From Pantoea rodasii (GTDB lineage Bacteria > Pseudomonadota > Gammaproteobacteria > Enterobacterales > Enterobacteriaceae): 64,000 nt of DNA. Location of the stretch: assembly GCF_002095465.1 (NCBI RefSeq), contig NZ_MLFP01000002.1, positions 310,001 through 374,000 of the forward strand. The letters are read 5' to 3'. The notes under the pieces were generated by a model that was given only the letters and a program-made list of their open reading frames with translations, did not search any database and had not been told where the DNA came from. Both the position numbers and the translations under genes were made by a program. Below, piece by piece: positions 51,335 through 61,068 of the stretch. Each line of letters opens with the position of its first letter. The stretch's first letter is position 1.

Positions 51335-51424
51335 AACGAGTCCTGGTAAACGGCAAACAGATCAAAATGACTGCGATAAAAGTAGCACAGAGGCCAGCGT
51401 GAAAGCGTGATCCAGTTTGGATAA

Positions 51425-51440
51425 ATGGTATCGTTTACAC
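51425..51440 (-). promoter_or_regulatory. GalR/GalS-like operator, proximal to galT
   Basis: On the minus strand it reads GTGTAAACGATACCAT, matching the gal operator pattern GTGNAANCNNTTNCAC except near the right end, and close to the E. coli external operator. It lies about 90 bp upstream of galT. Confidence 0.75.
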
Positions 51441-51502
51441 AAGGTGACGATTCTCATTTTGTGGGGTTATAGCGCGTGTTTGCTGAAATACCAGGCGAGT
51501 AA

Positions 51503-51518
51503 ATGGTAGCGGTTACAT
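51503..51518 (-). promoter_or_regulatory. Second GalR/GalS-like operator
   Basis: On the minus strand it reads ATGTAACCGCTACCAT, a 16-bp near-palindrome related to the first operator, 78 bp further upstream. Paired operators at this distance would allow a repression loop as in E. coli, although there the spacing is about 114 bp. Confidence 0.6.
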
Positions 51519-51529
51519 TCCAGGGAATC

Positions 51530-51693
51530 GCGCGATAAATCGCGCCGCCACGAATGTGAGCAAAGAAGGTTAGCCGGGCATTTGTCGCGCCAGGTGGGAT
51601 GAAATTAATCCAGTTGTGCGATAAATCACGCCGCCACGAATGTGCAGAAGAAGGGTAGCGGCGCAATTTATTGCGCCACGAAGGATGAAATTA
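51530..51693. repeat. Tandem pair of 78-bp palindromic repeats between galT and modF
   Basis: Copies at 51530-51607 and 51616-51693 are about 78% identical and offset by 86 bp. Both begin with GCGATAAATC-type sequence and end in GATGAAATTA. Each contains short palindromes (GCGCGATAAATCGCGC in copy 1, GGCGCAATTTATTGCGCC in copy 2), like REP elements. The right end of copy 2 includes the modF stop codon (51691-51693). With the two operators they fill most of the 356-bp gap where galE might have been. Confidence 0.7.
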
Positions 51694-53163
51694 GCGCAAA
51701 TCGTCCTGCTGGAATCCATACCCTTCATCTTGTTTCACAAAGCTCAAACGATGGGTAATGCACTGTGGCGCATCTTCGGCGTGGTGCGAGACAAACAGCA
51801 ACTGCGTTCGTCCTTCACCAATCAGCACATCGACAAAACGGCGCACCAGCTGGCGGTTAATCGGATCCAGCCCCTGCAGCGGCTCATCCAGAATGAGCAG
51901 GGTAGGATGTTTGACCAGCGCACGAGCAATCAGCACTAATCGCTGCTGGCCCCATGACAAACCGTGGAACGGTGCATCGGCCAGATGATTATCCATGCCG
52001 AGCCGTGCCAGCCACTGGCGCGCCAGCGCTTTCTGCCGATCCGAAGCGGGTTGATACAAACCAATCGAATCGAAAAAGCCGGATAGCACCACAGTGCGCA
52101 CATTACAGCTGACACGATAATCGAGATGCAAACTGCTGCTGACGTAGCCGATGTGCTGCTTGATGTCCCAAATGGTTTCACCGCTGCCGCGACGAATGCC
52201 AAACAGGGTGAGATCGTTGCTATAACCTTGCGGATGATCGCCGGTCACCAGGCTTAATAAGGTCGATTTTCCTGCGCCGTTGGGACCGACGATTTGCCAG
52301 TGCTCGCCAGGATTCACCTGCCAGCTCAGCCCATCAATCACCGCTTTATCGTTATACGACACCACGCCATTACGCAAAATCACGCGCGGCGCGTCTTCTG
52401 CCAGCTGCGGCAGCTGATCGGGTGCATCGGCTTCAGGCAACGCCATGCCATCGAGCTTTTCGCTGTGTGCCAGTTGCGCCACCAGCGCTTCCGCCAGAAT
52501 CGCCTTACGCTCACCCACGTGGGTCAGGGTGCACTCAGCGAGCACACCGACCTGCTGCACAAAGTCAGGAATATCGTCAAAGCGGTTGAGCACCAGCACC
52601 ACGCTGAAACCATGCCGATGCAAATCGCTCAGCGTCTCCGCCAGGCTGGCGCGTGAGGCGACATCTAACCCATCGAAAGGCTCATCGAGAATCAATAAAT
52701 CCGGCTGCGCCATCAGCGCCTGACACAGCAGGGTTTTGCGGGTTTCACCGGTGGAGAGGTATTTGAAGCGGCGATCGAGCAGATAAGTGATACCAAACTG
52801 CTGGGCCAGTGCCTGGCAACGCGCCTCATCTTTCACTTCATCCTGAATGATCTGTGCGGCGGTGCGGCCGGTATCGTCTTCGCCTTCACTCAACAGATCG
52901 GTGTTGTTGCGTTCCCACTCCTGCGCCACCAGCTTCTGTAACTGCTCCAGCGAGAGACGCGTGCGACGTTGAAAGTCCTGCGTGACCGTGCCTTTACCCG
53001 GCGAGAGTTCGCCGGAGAGGGCACGCGCTAAAGAAGATTTGCCGCTGCCGTTGGCGCCGACAAAGGCCCAGCTTTCGCCGCTGTTAAGTGTTAAATCGTT
53101 AAGGGACAGTGCTCGGGTGTCGCTAAGGTGAAATATGCCTTGCGAAATTTGCAATGAAGCCAT
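51691..53163 (-). CDS. modF: ModF, duplicated ABC ATPase
   Basis: A 490-residue protein with two ABC ATPase domains. The first has Walker A VGANGSGKSSLARAL and a LSTGETRKTLL-type signature with LLILDEPFDGLD. The second has GPNGAGKSTLLSLV, the signature LSWGQQRLVLIARAL and LLILDEPLQGLD. E. coli ModF (PhrA) has the same design. Its relation to molybdate is by operon position next to modE; its substrate or role is not established. Confidence 0.94.
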   Translation of the reverse strand: MASLQISQGIFHLSDTRALSLNDLTLNSGESWAFVGANGSGKSSLARALSGELSPGKGTVTQDFQRRTRLSLEQLQKLVAQEWERNNTDLLSEGEDDTGRTAAQIIQDEVKDEARCQALAQQFGITYLLDRRFKYLSTGETRKTLLCQALMAQPDLLILDEPFDGLDVASRASLAETLSDLHRHGFSVVLVLNRFDDIPDFVQQVGVLAECTLTHVGERKAILAEALVAQLAHSEKLDGMALPEADAPDQLPQLAEDAPRVILRNGVVSYNDKAVIDGLSWQVNPGEHWQIVGPNGAGKSTLLSLVTGDHPQGYSNDLTLFGIRRGSGETIWDIKQHIGYVSSSLHLDYRVSCNVRTVVLSGFFDSIGLYQPASDRQKALARQWLARLGMDNHLADAPFHGLSWGQQRLVLIARALVKHPTLLILDEPLQGLDPINRQLVRRFVDVLIGEGRTQLLFVSHHAEDAPQCITHRLSFVKQDEGYGFQQDDLR

Positions 53164-53239
53164 GATTCATTCCGTTTTATGCATCGTGTTACTCAGTTGT
53201 AGCGAGCGACGCAGACGAAGTCAAATCATGGCCTGGTTT

Positions 53240-54022
53240 TCAGAGCAGTGTGGCGATGATGGCATGTTCGGCATGAAAACTGGCGATGACCGCGTCGTCT
53301 ACCTGCAGATTCTGCTGCTGCACTGCGAGGTTATTCACCGTCGCGCACAGGGTTTCACCGCCTGGCAGTGTCATCAGCACTTCGCTGACCTGTTCACCTG
53401 GCTCGATCGCGCTGATGCGAACCGCGAGCTGATTGTCACTGTGTGCGGCATCGCGGCTCACCTGAATCCACGGCGCTTTAATCAGCACCAGCACCTCTTT
53501 GCCACTGTCGAGTTGCAGCCGTTCGGCGCTGCGTTCGGTGATCGCCACCTGCAAGCGCGTCACGCCGTCGGCCAGCAGCACATCAATATGTTGCTGCACC
53601 TGCTGATGATCGCGCGCCATCACGGTACCGAACAGCTGATTTCGCGCGCTGGTTTGCAACGAGAATCGCGCGATGGCCGCCAGCAAGCTGTCCAGTGGCA
53701 GGCTGTCGTTTTGCAGCGCATCAAAGGCCTTCTGCTGAATCTGTTCCATCAATTGAAACAGTTGAATCAGGCGTTCACCGTAACGCGTTAGCTGCGCGCC
53801 ACCGCCGCCTTTGCCACCGGTGGCGCGGTCAACTAAAGTTTGATCAGCCATCTGATTCATATCGTTGATGGCGTCCCAGGCACTCTTGTAGCTGATGCCA
53901 GCCAGTTTAGCGCCCTGGCTGATGGAGCCGGTTTCCTGCACGCGTTTCAGCAGTTCAATGCGGCGTGGGTCGGCAAACAACTTCTGCTGAAGACGAATGT
54001 GAAGAGAAAGTTCTGCCTGCAT
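53240..54022 (-). CDS. modE: Molybdate-dependent transcriptional regulator ModE
   Basis: A 260-residue regulator (262 in E. coli). The N-terminal winged-helix domain has GSISQGAKLAGISYKSAWDA. It is followed by the family signature GGKGGGGAQLTRYG and two C-terminal Mop (molybdate-binding) domains (about 125-190 and 200-260). When molybdate-bound it represses modABC; a matching operator is at 54388. It is divergent from acrZ and forms a unit with modF. Confidence 0.96.
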   Translation of the reverse strand: MQAELSLHIRLQQKLFADPRRIELLKRVQETGSISQGAKLAGISYKSAWDAINDMNQMADQTLVDRATGGKGGGGAQLTRYGERLIQLFQLMEQIQQKAFDALQNDSLPLDSLLAAIARFSLQTSARNQLFGTVMARDHQQVQQHIDVLLADGVTRLQVAITERSAERLQLDSGKEVLVLIKAPWIQVSRDAAHSDNQLAVRISAIEPGEQVSEVLMTLPGGETLCATVNNLAVQQQNLQVDDAVIASFHAEHAIIATLL

Positions 54023-54139
54023 GTCAGCTCCTTAAGTGAGTGCGACAAGTGTAAGGCCAAAAGTAAAAGCACGAAAAGGGCAGTGCGTTTTTTTCCCTAA
54101 ACGTTACAATCACTTTTTTATTTTCTGCGTGAGGTTTCC

Positions 54140-54298
54140 ATGCTGGAACTGCTTAAAAGCCTGGCTGTGGCTGTCATCATGGTGCCAATTGTGATGGCCA
54201 TTATGCTCGGTCTGATTTACGGCCTGGGTGAAGTGTTCAACGTCATCTCCAAATTTGGCCGCCGCGACGATCGTCCTGCCAACAGCTCGCAACACTGA
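54140..54298 (+). CDS. acrZ: AcrZ, small subunit of the AcrAB-TolC pump
   Basis: A 52-residue single-helix inner-membrane protein (49 in E. coli). It starts [20 protein letters not shown], continues through [20 protein letters not shown], and ends in a charged tail. E. coli AcrZ has nearly the same first 34 residues and binds AcrB, altering its drug range. The ATG at 54140 follows a GAGG site. Its position between modE and modA is the conserved one. Confidence 0.93.
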   Translation: MLELLKSLAVAVIMVPIVMAIMLGLIYGLGEVFNVISKFGRRDDRPANSSQH

Positions 54299-54307
54299 TT
54301 TTATAAG

Positions 54308-54332
54308 CGCCCGCACTCAGCGGGCGTTTTTT
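54308..54332 (+). terminator. Terminator after acrZ
   Basis: A perfect 7-bp stem CGCCCGC / GCGGGCG with loop ACTCA and six T residues, 10 bases after the acrZ stop. Confidence 0.9.
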
Positions 54333-54387
54333 CTTTAACTTCCCCCCAATCCTGCCGATATTAAGTTCATGACAGCATTTGTTCCTA

Positions 54388-54411
54388 CGTTGTATTATCG
54401 AATATATAACG
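54388..54411 (+). promoter_or_regulatory. ModE operator upstream of modABC
   Basis: A 24-bp inverted repeat with arms CGTTGTAT and ATATAACG around TATCGAAT matches the ModE half-site ATAACG/CGTTAT. It lies 17 bp before the modA start codon and overlaps the likely transcription start, so bound ModE-molybdate would block transcription. Confidence 0.85.
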
Positions 54412-54427
54412 TAACAAGGAGTAAAAA

Positions 54428-55201
54428 ATGCTGAAAATCAATTACCGCTGGGCTGCTGTTACCGTACTCACTGTTTCTATGGCGGGTCACGCCGTGGCTG
54501 CAGAGAAGATCACCGTGTTTGCTGCGGCATCGTTAACCAACGCGATGCAGGATATTGCCACGCAATATCAGAAAAAGAGCGGCGTTGAAGTGGTATCGTC
54601 CTTTGCCTCTTCCTCCACGCTGGCACGCCAGATCGAACAGGGCGCGCCGGCCGATCTGTTTATCTCTGCTGACCAGCAGTGGATGGACTACGCGGTGGAT
54701 AAAAAGAGTGTGGTGGAGAACACCCGCTACACGCTGCTGGGCAATGATTTAGTGTTGGTGGCACCCAAAAGCGACAGTGCGAAAGCGGTGACCATTAATG
54801 CCAAAACCGACTGGAAAACCCTGTTAAAAGGCGAGCGTTTGGCGGTGGGCGATCCGGATCATGTTCCGGCCGGGATTTACGCCAAAGAAGCCCTGCAAAA
54901 GCTGGGCGCGTGGGATACCGTCTCGCCGCAGCTGGCACCGGCAAACAATGTCCGTGCGGCACTGGCGCTGGTCGAACGCAATGAATCGCCGTATGGCATC
55001 GTGTACGGTTCCGATGCGGTTGCCAGTGACAAAGTGCAGGTAGTCGGGCGCTTCCCGGAAGAGAGCCACAAGCCGGTAGAATATCCAATGGCGGTGGTGA
55101 AAGAACATCAGAACGCAACGGTTGAAGCCTTCTACAAATACTTGCAGGGGCCAGACGCCGCTGCAGTGTTTAAACAGTATGGATTTGCGCCGAAGAAATG
55201 A
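54428..55201 (+). CDS. modA: Molybdate-binding periplasmic protein ModA
   Basis: A 257-residue substrate-binding protein, same length as E. coli. A signal peptide is cleaved after GHAVAA (about residue 24). The anion site is indicated by FAAASLTNAMQDIA and SSFASSSTLARQIEQGAPADLF. It delivers molybdate to ModBC. The stop TGA overlaps the modB start ATG. Confidence 0.96.
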   Translation: MLKINYRWAAVTVLTVSMAGHAVAAEKITVFAAASLTNAMQDIATQYQKKSGVEVVSSFASSSTLARQIEQGAPADLFISADQQWMDYAVDKKSVVENTRYTLLGNDLVLVAPKSDSAKAVTINAKTDWKTLLKGERLAVGDPDHVPAGIYAKEALQKLGAWDTVSPQLAPANNVRAALALVERNESPYGIVYGSDAVASDKVQVVGRFPEESHKPVEYPMAVVKEHQNATVEAFYKYLQGPDAAAVFKQYGFAPKK

Positions 55202-55890
55202 TACTTAGCGATCCCGAATGGCAGGCCGTTTTTCTCAGCTTAAAAGTGTCCTCTATTGCAGTGCTGTGCAGCCTGCCATTTGGCATCATGATGGCCTGGA
55301 TTCTGGCGCGTTGCCGGTTTCCGGGCAAAACCCTGCTCGATAGCGTAATCCATCTGCCGCTGGTGTTACCGCCGGTGGTGGTGGGTTACCTGCTGCTGAT
55401 TGCGCTAGGCCGACGCGGATTTATCGGCGCATGGCTATACGACTGGTTCGGCTTCACCTTTGCCTTTAGCTGGCGCGGTGCTGTTCTGGCTTCCGCCGTC
55501 ATGGCGTTTCCGCTGATGGTACGAGCCATTCGCCTTGCGCTGGAAGCGGTAGATACCAAACTCGAACAGGCGGCACGCACGCTGGGTGCCGGTCGCTGGC
55601 GCGTGTTCTTTACTATCACGCTGCCGCTCACGCTGCCCGGCATTATCGTTGGCACTGTGCTGGCCTTTGCACGTTCACTCGGTGAATTTGGCGCTACCAT
55701 CACCTTCGTTTCTAATATCCCTGGCGAAACCCGCACCATTCCCTCGGCAATGTTCACCCTGATTGAAACGCCCGGCGCAGAAGGCGCTGCCGCGCGGTTG
55801 TGTGCGGTGGCGATTGCGCTGGCGCTGTTATCGCTCGTAGCGTCGGAAATGCTGGCACGCTGGGGCCGCAAGCGGCTGGGAGCGGTCTGA
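55198..55890 (+). CDS. modB: Molybdate ABC transporter permease ModB
   Basis: A 230-residue inner-membrane permease with about five helices. The EAA loop that contacts the ATPase reads [21 protein letters not shown] (near residue 125), preceded by the [12 protein letters not shown] segment. It overlaps modA and modC at stop/start codons, so the three are translated together. Confidence 0.95.
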   Translation: MILSDPEWQAVFLSLKVSSIAVLCSLPFGIMMAWILARCRFPGKTLLDSVIHLPLVLPPVVVGYLLLIALGRRGFIGAWLYDWFGFTFAFSWRGAVLASAVMAFPLMVRAIRLALEAVDTKLEQAARTLGAGRWRVFFTITLPLTLPGIIVGTVLAFARSLGEFGATITFVSNIPGETRTIPSAMFTLIETPGAEGAAARLCAVAIALALLSLVASEMLARWGRKRLGAV

Positions 55891-56948
55891 TGCTCAACCT
55901 GAACATTTCCCAACGGCTGGGCGATCACCAGCTAGACGTCGATGTGCGCATTCCTGGCAGCGGCATCACCGCTATTTTTGGGGTGTCGGGTGCTGGGAAA
56001 ACCTCGCTGATCAACGCGATCTGTGGATTGACGCAGCCGCAAAGCGGGCAGATCCAGCTTAACGATCGTGTATTATTTGATGCCGCGTGCGGCGTGAACC
56101 TTCCGCCAGAAAAGCGCCGCATCGGCTACGTATTCCAGGATGCGCGTTTGTTCCCGCATTACCGGGTACGCGGCAATCTGCAATATGGCATGGCTCCATC
56201 GATGAAGGCGCAGTTCAATGCGCTGGTGGCGTTGCTGGGCCTGGAACCACTGTTAAGTCGTTATCCTGCCTCGCTGTCGGGAGGAGAAAAACAGCGTGTA
56301 GCCATTGGCCGCGCTCTGCTGAGCGCGCCCGATATTTTGCTGATGGATGAGCCGCTGGCATCGCTGGATCTGCCCCGCAAACGTGAACTGATGCCCTATC
56401 TGCAAAAGCTGGCAAAGCAGGTCGATATTCCCCTGCTTTACGTGTCGCACAGCCTGGATGAGATTCTGCAATTAGCGGATAACGTGTTGGTGCTGGACGG
56501 CGGCCAGGTGAAAGCGTTTGGATCGCTGGAGAAAGTGTGGAGCAGCACAGCGATGCGCCCGTGGCTGCCCCCGGCAGAACGCAGCAGTGTACTGCGCGTG
56601 CAGGTGCTGGAGCAGCATCCGGATTACCCGATGACGGCACTGTCGCTCGGCGATCAGCATATCTGGGTCAGTCGGGTGAATCAGCCGCTTAAAACGGCAT
56701 TGCGCATTCGCATCGCCTCGGCGGATGTTTCGCTGGCGCTGCAACCGCCGCAAAATACCTCGATCCGCAATATTTTACCGGCGCAGGTGGTGGAGTTGCT
56801 GGAGATCGACGATCAGGTGGAAGTGAAGCTGCGGATTGGCATCAGCGAATTGTGGGCGCGCATCTCACCATGGGCGCGTGACGAACTGGGTATCCGTGCC
56901 GATCAGTGGCTGTATGCGCAAATTAAGAGCGTGTCGATCACGGCGTAA
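55890..56948 (+). CDS. modC: Molybdate ABC transporter ATPase ModC
   Basis: A 352-residue ATPase. Walker A is [15 protein letters not shown] (near residue 31), the signature is [15 protein letters not shown], and Walker B is [12 protein letters not shown] with H-loop LYVSHS. A C-terminal TOBE/Mop domain (about 290-352) can bind molybdate. The start is placed at ATG 55890, which overlaps the modB stop as TGATG; upstream in-frame codons belong to modB sequence. Confidence 0.96.
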   Translation: MLNLNISQRLGDHQLDVDVRIPGSGITAIFGVSGAGKTSLINAICGLTQPQSGQIQLNDRVLFDAACGVNLPPEKRRIGYVFQDARLFPHYRVRGNLQYGMAPSMKAQFNALVALLGLEPLLSRYPASLSGGEKQRVAIGRALLSAPDILLMDEPLASLDLPRKRELMPYLQKLAKQVDIPLLYVSHSLDEILQLADNVLVLDGGQVKAFGSLEKVWSSTAMRPWLPPAERSSVLRVQVLEQHPDYPMTALSLGDQHIWVSRVNQPLKTALRIRIASADVSLALQPPQNTSIRNILPAQVVELLEIDDQVEVKLRIGISELWARISPWARDELGIRADQWLYAQIKSVSITA

Positions 56949-56966
56949 ATGGCGCGACGCGGCTTG

Positions 56967-57001
56967 AACGGGCATTAGCGGCTGTACCCGCTAACCCGTT
57001 T
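56967..57001 (+). terminator. Hairpin after modC, probable weak terminator
   Basis: A two-part stem AACGGG + TAGCGG / CCGCTA + CCGTTT begins 18 bases after the modC stop. Only a short TTTAAT follows, so intrinsic termination is uncertain. Confidence 0.45.
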
Positions 57002-57070
57002 AATCCGTGGCTAAGCGACGGCCGCCTGACAGACGCGCAATGAATGAAGTGCGCTGCTACGTACTGTGTT

Positions 57071-57132
57071 TTCGGCAATGACTGGCACCACGTGGGTGCC
57101 CATCACCTTTGTCGCGCGCGCATTAAATCGCG
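57071..57132 (-). repeat. Diverged duplicate of the ybhA 3' end
   Basis: On the + strand TTCGGCAATGACTGGCACCA and following sequence resemble TTCAGCAATGCCCGGCTCCA at 57158, over about 62 bp and about 70% identity, at an offset of 87 bp (29 codons). Read in the ybhA frame on the minus strand it gives ARATKVMGTHVVPVIAEN, parallel to ARAKKVIGTNLEPGIAEV in ybhA. It lies just beyond the ybhA stop and is not translated with it. Confidence 0.55.
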
Positions 57133-57133
57133 C

Positions 57134-57951
57134 TTACAACACCTCTTGATAAATCACTTCAGCAATGCCCGGCTCCAGATTGGTGCCAATCACCTTTTGG
57201 CGCGCGCTTTAATCGCATCGTCGGCATTGCCCATCGCCACACCTAAACCGACCTGTTCCAGCATGCTGAGATCGTTGTAGTTATCGCCGAACGCCAGCAC
57301 GTCTTGCATGCTGAAGCCCTGACTCTCCACCCATTGCGCCAGACGCTTGCCTTTGCTGTTGCCTGCCTGGGCGATATCCACCTGATCGTGCCATGACCAC
57401 TCACACGCCAGACCGAGTTCCGCTTCCGTGCGCTCAGCGAACTGCTGTAATGCGCGGGTATCAGGATGGGAAAGGGCAAACTTCCAGATGGAGTCAGCAT
57501 CCAGCGCCGCCTGCGCCAGGCTTGGCACCTGCAGGAACAGCGGACGCTGTGCTTCTGGCAGCGATTGTGCCCAGTTCAGGGTGCGCGTTACGTGGCCGGT
57601 CGGCTCCTGATACAACATGGCATCATCCACATACAGCAGGCCGTGAATGTTCTCCTGATCGAGCATTTCAATCACGCGCGTGGCCTGGGATTTCTCCAGC
57701 GGGTCGGATGCCAGCACCTTTTTCGCTTGATAATCATACAAGTAGGTCCCATTGCAGCAGATTGCGGGTGTATCCAGCTGCAGCGCCTGATAAAAAGGAT
57801 GAATCGCGCAGTGGTGGCGACCGGTGACAATCAACACTTTGACACCCGCTTGTTGCGCGCGGGCCAGAGCTTCAATTGATTCAGGCAAAATGGTTTTTGT
57901 TGGGGTCAGCAGGGTGCCGTCGAGGTCAAGGGCGATTACGCGGTAGCTCAT
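57134..57951 (-). pseudogene. ybhA: HAD-superfamily phosphatase YbhA, one frameshift near the C-terminus
   Basis: Cof-type HAD phosphatase (pyridoxal phosphate phosphatase in E. coli). The nucleophile motif VIALDLDGTLLTP is at residues 4-16, motif II is VLIVTGRHH and motif III with Lys is QAGNSKGKRLAQW, ending in FGDNYNDLSMLE. The frame breaks at the T4 run 57195-57198. One added base gives ARAKKVIGTNLEPGIAEVIY and a stop at 57134, total 272 residues, the E. coli length. Without repair the protein ends 24 residues early. The start is at ATG 57951; the four upstream codons are not family-like. Confidence 0.9.
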
Positions 57952-58099
57952 TACTCTTTCCATCCGGGAGTTAGCAAAGCATTGAGTCTACACCCGGCAG
58001 CGGCCCTGAGACAAAAACAGGGCACAAATGAATCCAGCGCGGCAAAATGAAACGCGCTACAGTTATCCCTTTCATCAGGCAGCGAATAAGGAAAAACGC

Positions 58100-59095
58100 A
58101 TGAAACAAGTCGTGTATACCGCCAGTCCCGAGAGCCAGCAGATCCATGCGTGGCAGTTGCAGGAAGATGGCGCACTGACGTTATTGCAGGTCACGGACGT
58201 GGCCGGCCAGGTGCAGCCGATGGTGGTGAGCCCGAAGAAAGATTTCCTCTATGTTGGCGTCCGTCCGAATTTTCGCGTGCTGGCCTATCGCATTGCGGCC
58301 GACGGTTCCCTGAGTCTGGCCGGTGAAGCCCCGTTGCCGGGCAGCCCAACGCATATTTCTACCGATCGTCAGGGCAATTACCTGTTCTGCGGTTCCTATA
58401 ACGATGCCTGTGTCAGCATCAGCCCGATTGACAGTGATGGCCTGCCGCAAGCCCCAAGCCAGGTGATTGGCGGGATGGATGGCTGCCACTCAGCCAATAT
58501 CGATCTCAGCAACCATACGCTGTTTGTGCCAGCCCTGAAGCAGGATCGTATCTGCCTGTTCCAGCTTAATGCGGATGGCACTCTGGCACCGCGCGATCAA
58601 GCGCAGGTCACCACGGTTGAAGGCGCAGGCCCGCGTCATATGGCGTTCCATCCAAATGGCGCTTACGGCTATGTGGTGAATGAGCTTGATAGCACCGTGG
58701 ATGTGTGGGCATTGAACAACGTGCACGGTCAGGTTGAGCGTGTGCAGAGCCTGGATATGATGCCGAAAGATTTCAGCGATTCGCGCTGGGCGGCGGATAT
58801 TCACATCACGCCAGATGGCCGTTTCCTGTACGCCTGTGACCGTACCAGCAGCACCATTACCGCGTTTAGTATCAGCGAAGATGGTTCAGTGCTGGCGATT
58901 GAAGGCTATCAGCCAACGGAAACCCAGCCGCGCGGCTTCAATATCGACCACAGCGGTCAGTATCTGGTGGCGGCAGGACAGAAGTCGCATCATATCGAAG
59001 TGTACAAGATTGCCGATCGCGGTCTGTTGCAGCCGCTGGCGCGCTACGCGGTGGGACAAGGTCCGATGTGGGTGGTGATTCACGCACTGGATTGA
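58100..59095 (+). CDS. pgl: 6-phosphogluconolactonase (YbhE type)
   Basis: Hydrolyses 6-phosphogluconolactone in the oxidative pentose phosphate pathway. It has 331 residues, identical in length to E. coli Pgl, and a seven-bladed beta-propeller pattern. [20 protein letters not shown], the conserved [20 protein letters not shown] and [14 protein letters not shown] are seen. The ATG at 58100 is chosen by family fit; in-frame codons from 58028 precede it. It is divergent from ybhA. Confidence 0.95.
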   Translation: MKQVVYTASPESQQIHAWQLQEDGALTLLQVTDVAGQVQPMVVSPKKDFLYVGVRPNFRVLAYRIAADGSLSLAGEAPLPGSPTHISTDRQGNYLFCGSYNDACVSISPIDSDGLPQAPSQVIGGMDGCHSANIDLSNHTLFVPALKQDRICLFQLNADGTLAPRDQAQVTTVEGAGPRHMAFHPNGAYGYVVNELDSTVDVWALNNVHGQVERVQSLDMMPKDFSDSRWAADIHITPDGRFLYACDRTSSTITAFSISEDGSVLAIEGYQPTETQPRGFNIDHSGQYLVAAGQKSHHIEVYKIADRGLLQPLARYAVGQGPMWVVIHALD

Positions 59096-59112
59096 TCTGA
59101 ATTCATGTAGAG

Positions 59113-59136
59113 AAACGGCGCCTTTTGGCGCCGTTT
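59113..59136. terminator. Bidirectional terminator between pgl and ybhB
   Basis: A perfect 10-bp stem AAACGGCGCC / GGCGCCGTTT with a TTTT loop between convergent genes. The flanking T runs are short (three), so efficiency may be moderate. Confidence 0.75.
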
Positions 59137-59141
59137 GCGTA

Positions 59142-59618
59142 TTACGAGTACATCACCGTGATCGAAGCACTCGCCAGCGCATGGAAGTGCACATTAAAGC
59201 CCACCAACGCGCCGCTCGCACCTTCATCAACCTCAATCTTATCGGTGCCCAGCGCGTGCACGGTAAAGATGTAGCGATGGGATTCGCCCTGCGGTGGCGC
59301 TGCGCCGCCGTAGCCAGTTTGGCCGAAGTCGGTACGGGTTTGGATAGCACCCTGCGGCAGTTCGACCAGCCCTGAACCGGAACCTTGTGGCAACTCAGTG
59401 ACTTCAGCCGGAATATTTGCCACCACCCAGTGCCACCAGCCAGAACCGGTGGGTGCATCGGGATCGTAACAGGTCACCACAAAACTTTTGGTTCCCGCAG
59501 GCACATCATCCCACGCCAGATGCGGTGACAGGTTATCGCCTTGATAACCCATGCCGTTGAATACGTGTCGCTCTGGCATCTTATCGCCATCGTTAAAATC
59601 CTGGCTAACTACGCGCAT
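59142..59618 (-). CDS. ybhB: PEBP-family protein YbhB
   Basis: A 158-residue member of the phosphatidylethanolamine-binding/Raf kinase inhibitor family, same length as E. coli YbhB. The ligand pocket motif CYDPDAPTGSGWWHWVV and the GEsHRY-type segment GESHRYIFTVHALG are clear. There is no signal peptide, so it is cytoplasmic. It lies between pgl and bioA, as in E. coli. Physiological role is unknown. Confidence 0.93.
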   Translation of the reverse strand: MRVVSQDFNDGDKMPERHVFNGMGYQGDNLSPHLAWDDVPAGTKSFVVTCYDPDAPTGSGWWHWVVANIPAEVTELPQGSGSGLVELPQGAIQTRTDFGQTGYGGAAPPQGESHRYIFTVHALGTDKIEVDEGASGALVGFNVHFHALASASITVMYS

Positions 59619-59688
59619 GACTTCTCCTTTTTCCGTTGTGCAGTGTGTTCCCCATCATGGTGGAAAACGCGTGGCACTTCCAGTCAGC

Positions 59689-60981
59689 TCAGGGCAGGAA
59701 ATGCGCTTCAATGTCCAATGCCGCGCGCACCGCCTGGGTTAACTGCGCCAGCTCTGCGGCAGAAATCAGATAAGGTGGCATCAGGTAAATCAGCTTGCCG
59801 AACGGGCGGATCCACACGCCGCGCTCGACAAAGAACTGTTGCAGCGCCGCCATATTCACCGGTGAACGCGTTTCAATCACACCAATGGCGCCGAGCACGC
59901 GGGCATCCGCCACCGCATGATGCTCACGCAACGGCAACAGCTCACGACGCAGTTGCTGTTCAATCGCTGCCACCTGCGCAGGCCAGTGCCCTTCGTTGAT
60001 CATCTTCAGGCTCTCTGCGGCGACCGCACAGGCCAGCGGATTACCCATAAAGGTGGGGCCATGCATAAAGCAGCCAGCCGCACTGCGGCTGATGGTATCG
60101 GCCACTTCCCGCGTGGTCAGCGTGGCGGAAAGCGTCATGGTGCCGCCGGTCAATGCTTTGCCGAGGCAGAGAATATCTGGCGTAATCCCGGCGTGTTCAC
60201 AGGCAAACAGCTTGCCGCTGCGGCCAAAGCCGGTGGCAATCTCATCGGCAATCAGCAGGATGCCGTAGCGATCGCACAGCTCGCGCACCTGTTGCAGGTA
60301 GCGCGGATGATAGAAACGCATGCCGCCTGCACCTTGCACAATCGGTTCAAGGATTACGGCGGCAATTTCGCGGTGATGCGTCTCGGCTAAACGAGCGAAA
60401 TCCGCGAAGTCCGCTTCATTCCATTCGTCATCAAAACCGCACTGTGGCGCTTGCGCAAACAGATGCTCCGGCAGGTAGCCGCGCCACAAACTGTGCATCG
60501 AATTTTCCGGGTCGCACACGGACATCGCGGCAAAGGTATCACCGTGATAACCACGTTTCAGCGTCAGGAATTTTTGGCGCGTTTCACCGCGTCCCAGCCA
60601 GTACTGCAACGCCATTTTCATCGACACTTCGACGGCAATCGACCCCGAATCGGCGAGGAACACGCACTCCAGCGCCTCAGGGGTCATCTCGACCAATTGG
60701 CGACTTAACGCCACTGCCGACGGATGGGTAATGCCGCCGAACATCACGTGCGACATCTGCGCCATTTGGTTCTGCATCGCCTGATTAAGGCGCGGATGGT
60801 TATAGCCGTGAATCGCTGCCCACCAAGACGACATGCCGTCGACCAGTTCACGTCCGTCGGCCAACTGGAGCTGGCAACCGTGCGCCGCGACCACCGGATA
60901 ACAGGGCAGGGGATCGCGCATCGACGTGTAAGGATGCCAGATGTGCTGGCGGTCAAAGTTGAGGTCGTCTGAGGTGAACAT
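59689..60981 (-). CDS. bioA: Adenosylmethionine-8-amino-7-oxononanoate aminotransferase
   Basis: A PLP enzyme that converts KAPA to DAPA with S-adenosylmethionine as amino donor. It has 430 residues (429 in E. coli). The substrate region [12 protein letters not shown] and [15 protein letters not shown] lies at the N-terminus. The PLP Lys is in [14 protein letters not shown] (near residue 274), preceded by the Asp of [12 protein letters not shown]. It diverges from bioBFCD across an 87-bp gap with the BirA operator. Confidence 0.96.
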   Translation of the reverse strand: MFTSDDLNFDRQHIWHPYTSMRDPLPCYPVVAAHGCQLQLADGRELVDGMSSWWAAIHGYNHPRLNQAMQNQMAQMSHVMFGGITHPSAVALSRQLVEMTPEALECVFLADSGSIAVEVSMKMALQYWLGRGETRQKFLTLKRGYHGDTFAAMSVCDPENSMHSLWRGYLPEHLFAQAPQCGFDDEWNEADFADFARLAETHHREIAAVILEPIVQGAGGMRFYHPRYLQQVRELCDRYGILLIADEIATGFGRSGKLFACEHAGITPDILCLGKALTGGTMTLSATLTTREVADTISRSAAGCFMHGPTFMGNPLACAVAAESLKMINEGHWPAQVAAIEQQLRRELLPLREHHAVADARVLGAIGVIETRSPVNMAALQQFFVERGVWIRPFGKLIYLMPPYLISAAELAQLTQAVRAALDIEAHFLP

Positions 60982-60985
60982 CGAT

Positions 60986-61020
60986 CTTGTAAACCATTTT
61001 GAAAAGATTTAGTTTACAAG
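60986..61020. promoter_or_regulatory. BirA operator between bioA and bioB
   Basis: The inverted repeat CTTGTAAAC (60986-60994) / GTTTACAAG (61012-61020) has a 17-base spacer, nearly the same as the E. coli bio operator. It lies between divergent start codons, so biotinyl-AMP-bound BirA would repress both directions at once. Confidence 0.95.
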
Positions 61021-61068
61021 TATAACCACGTTAATCGTCGGGATGAACCCCTTTTTTTGGAGTAAGCA

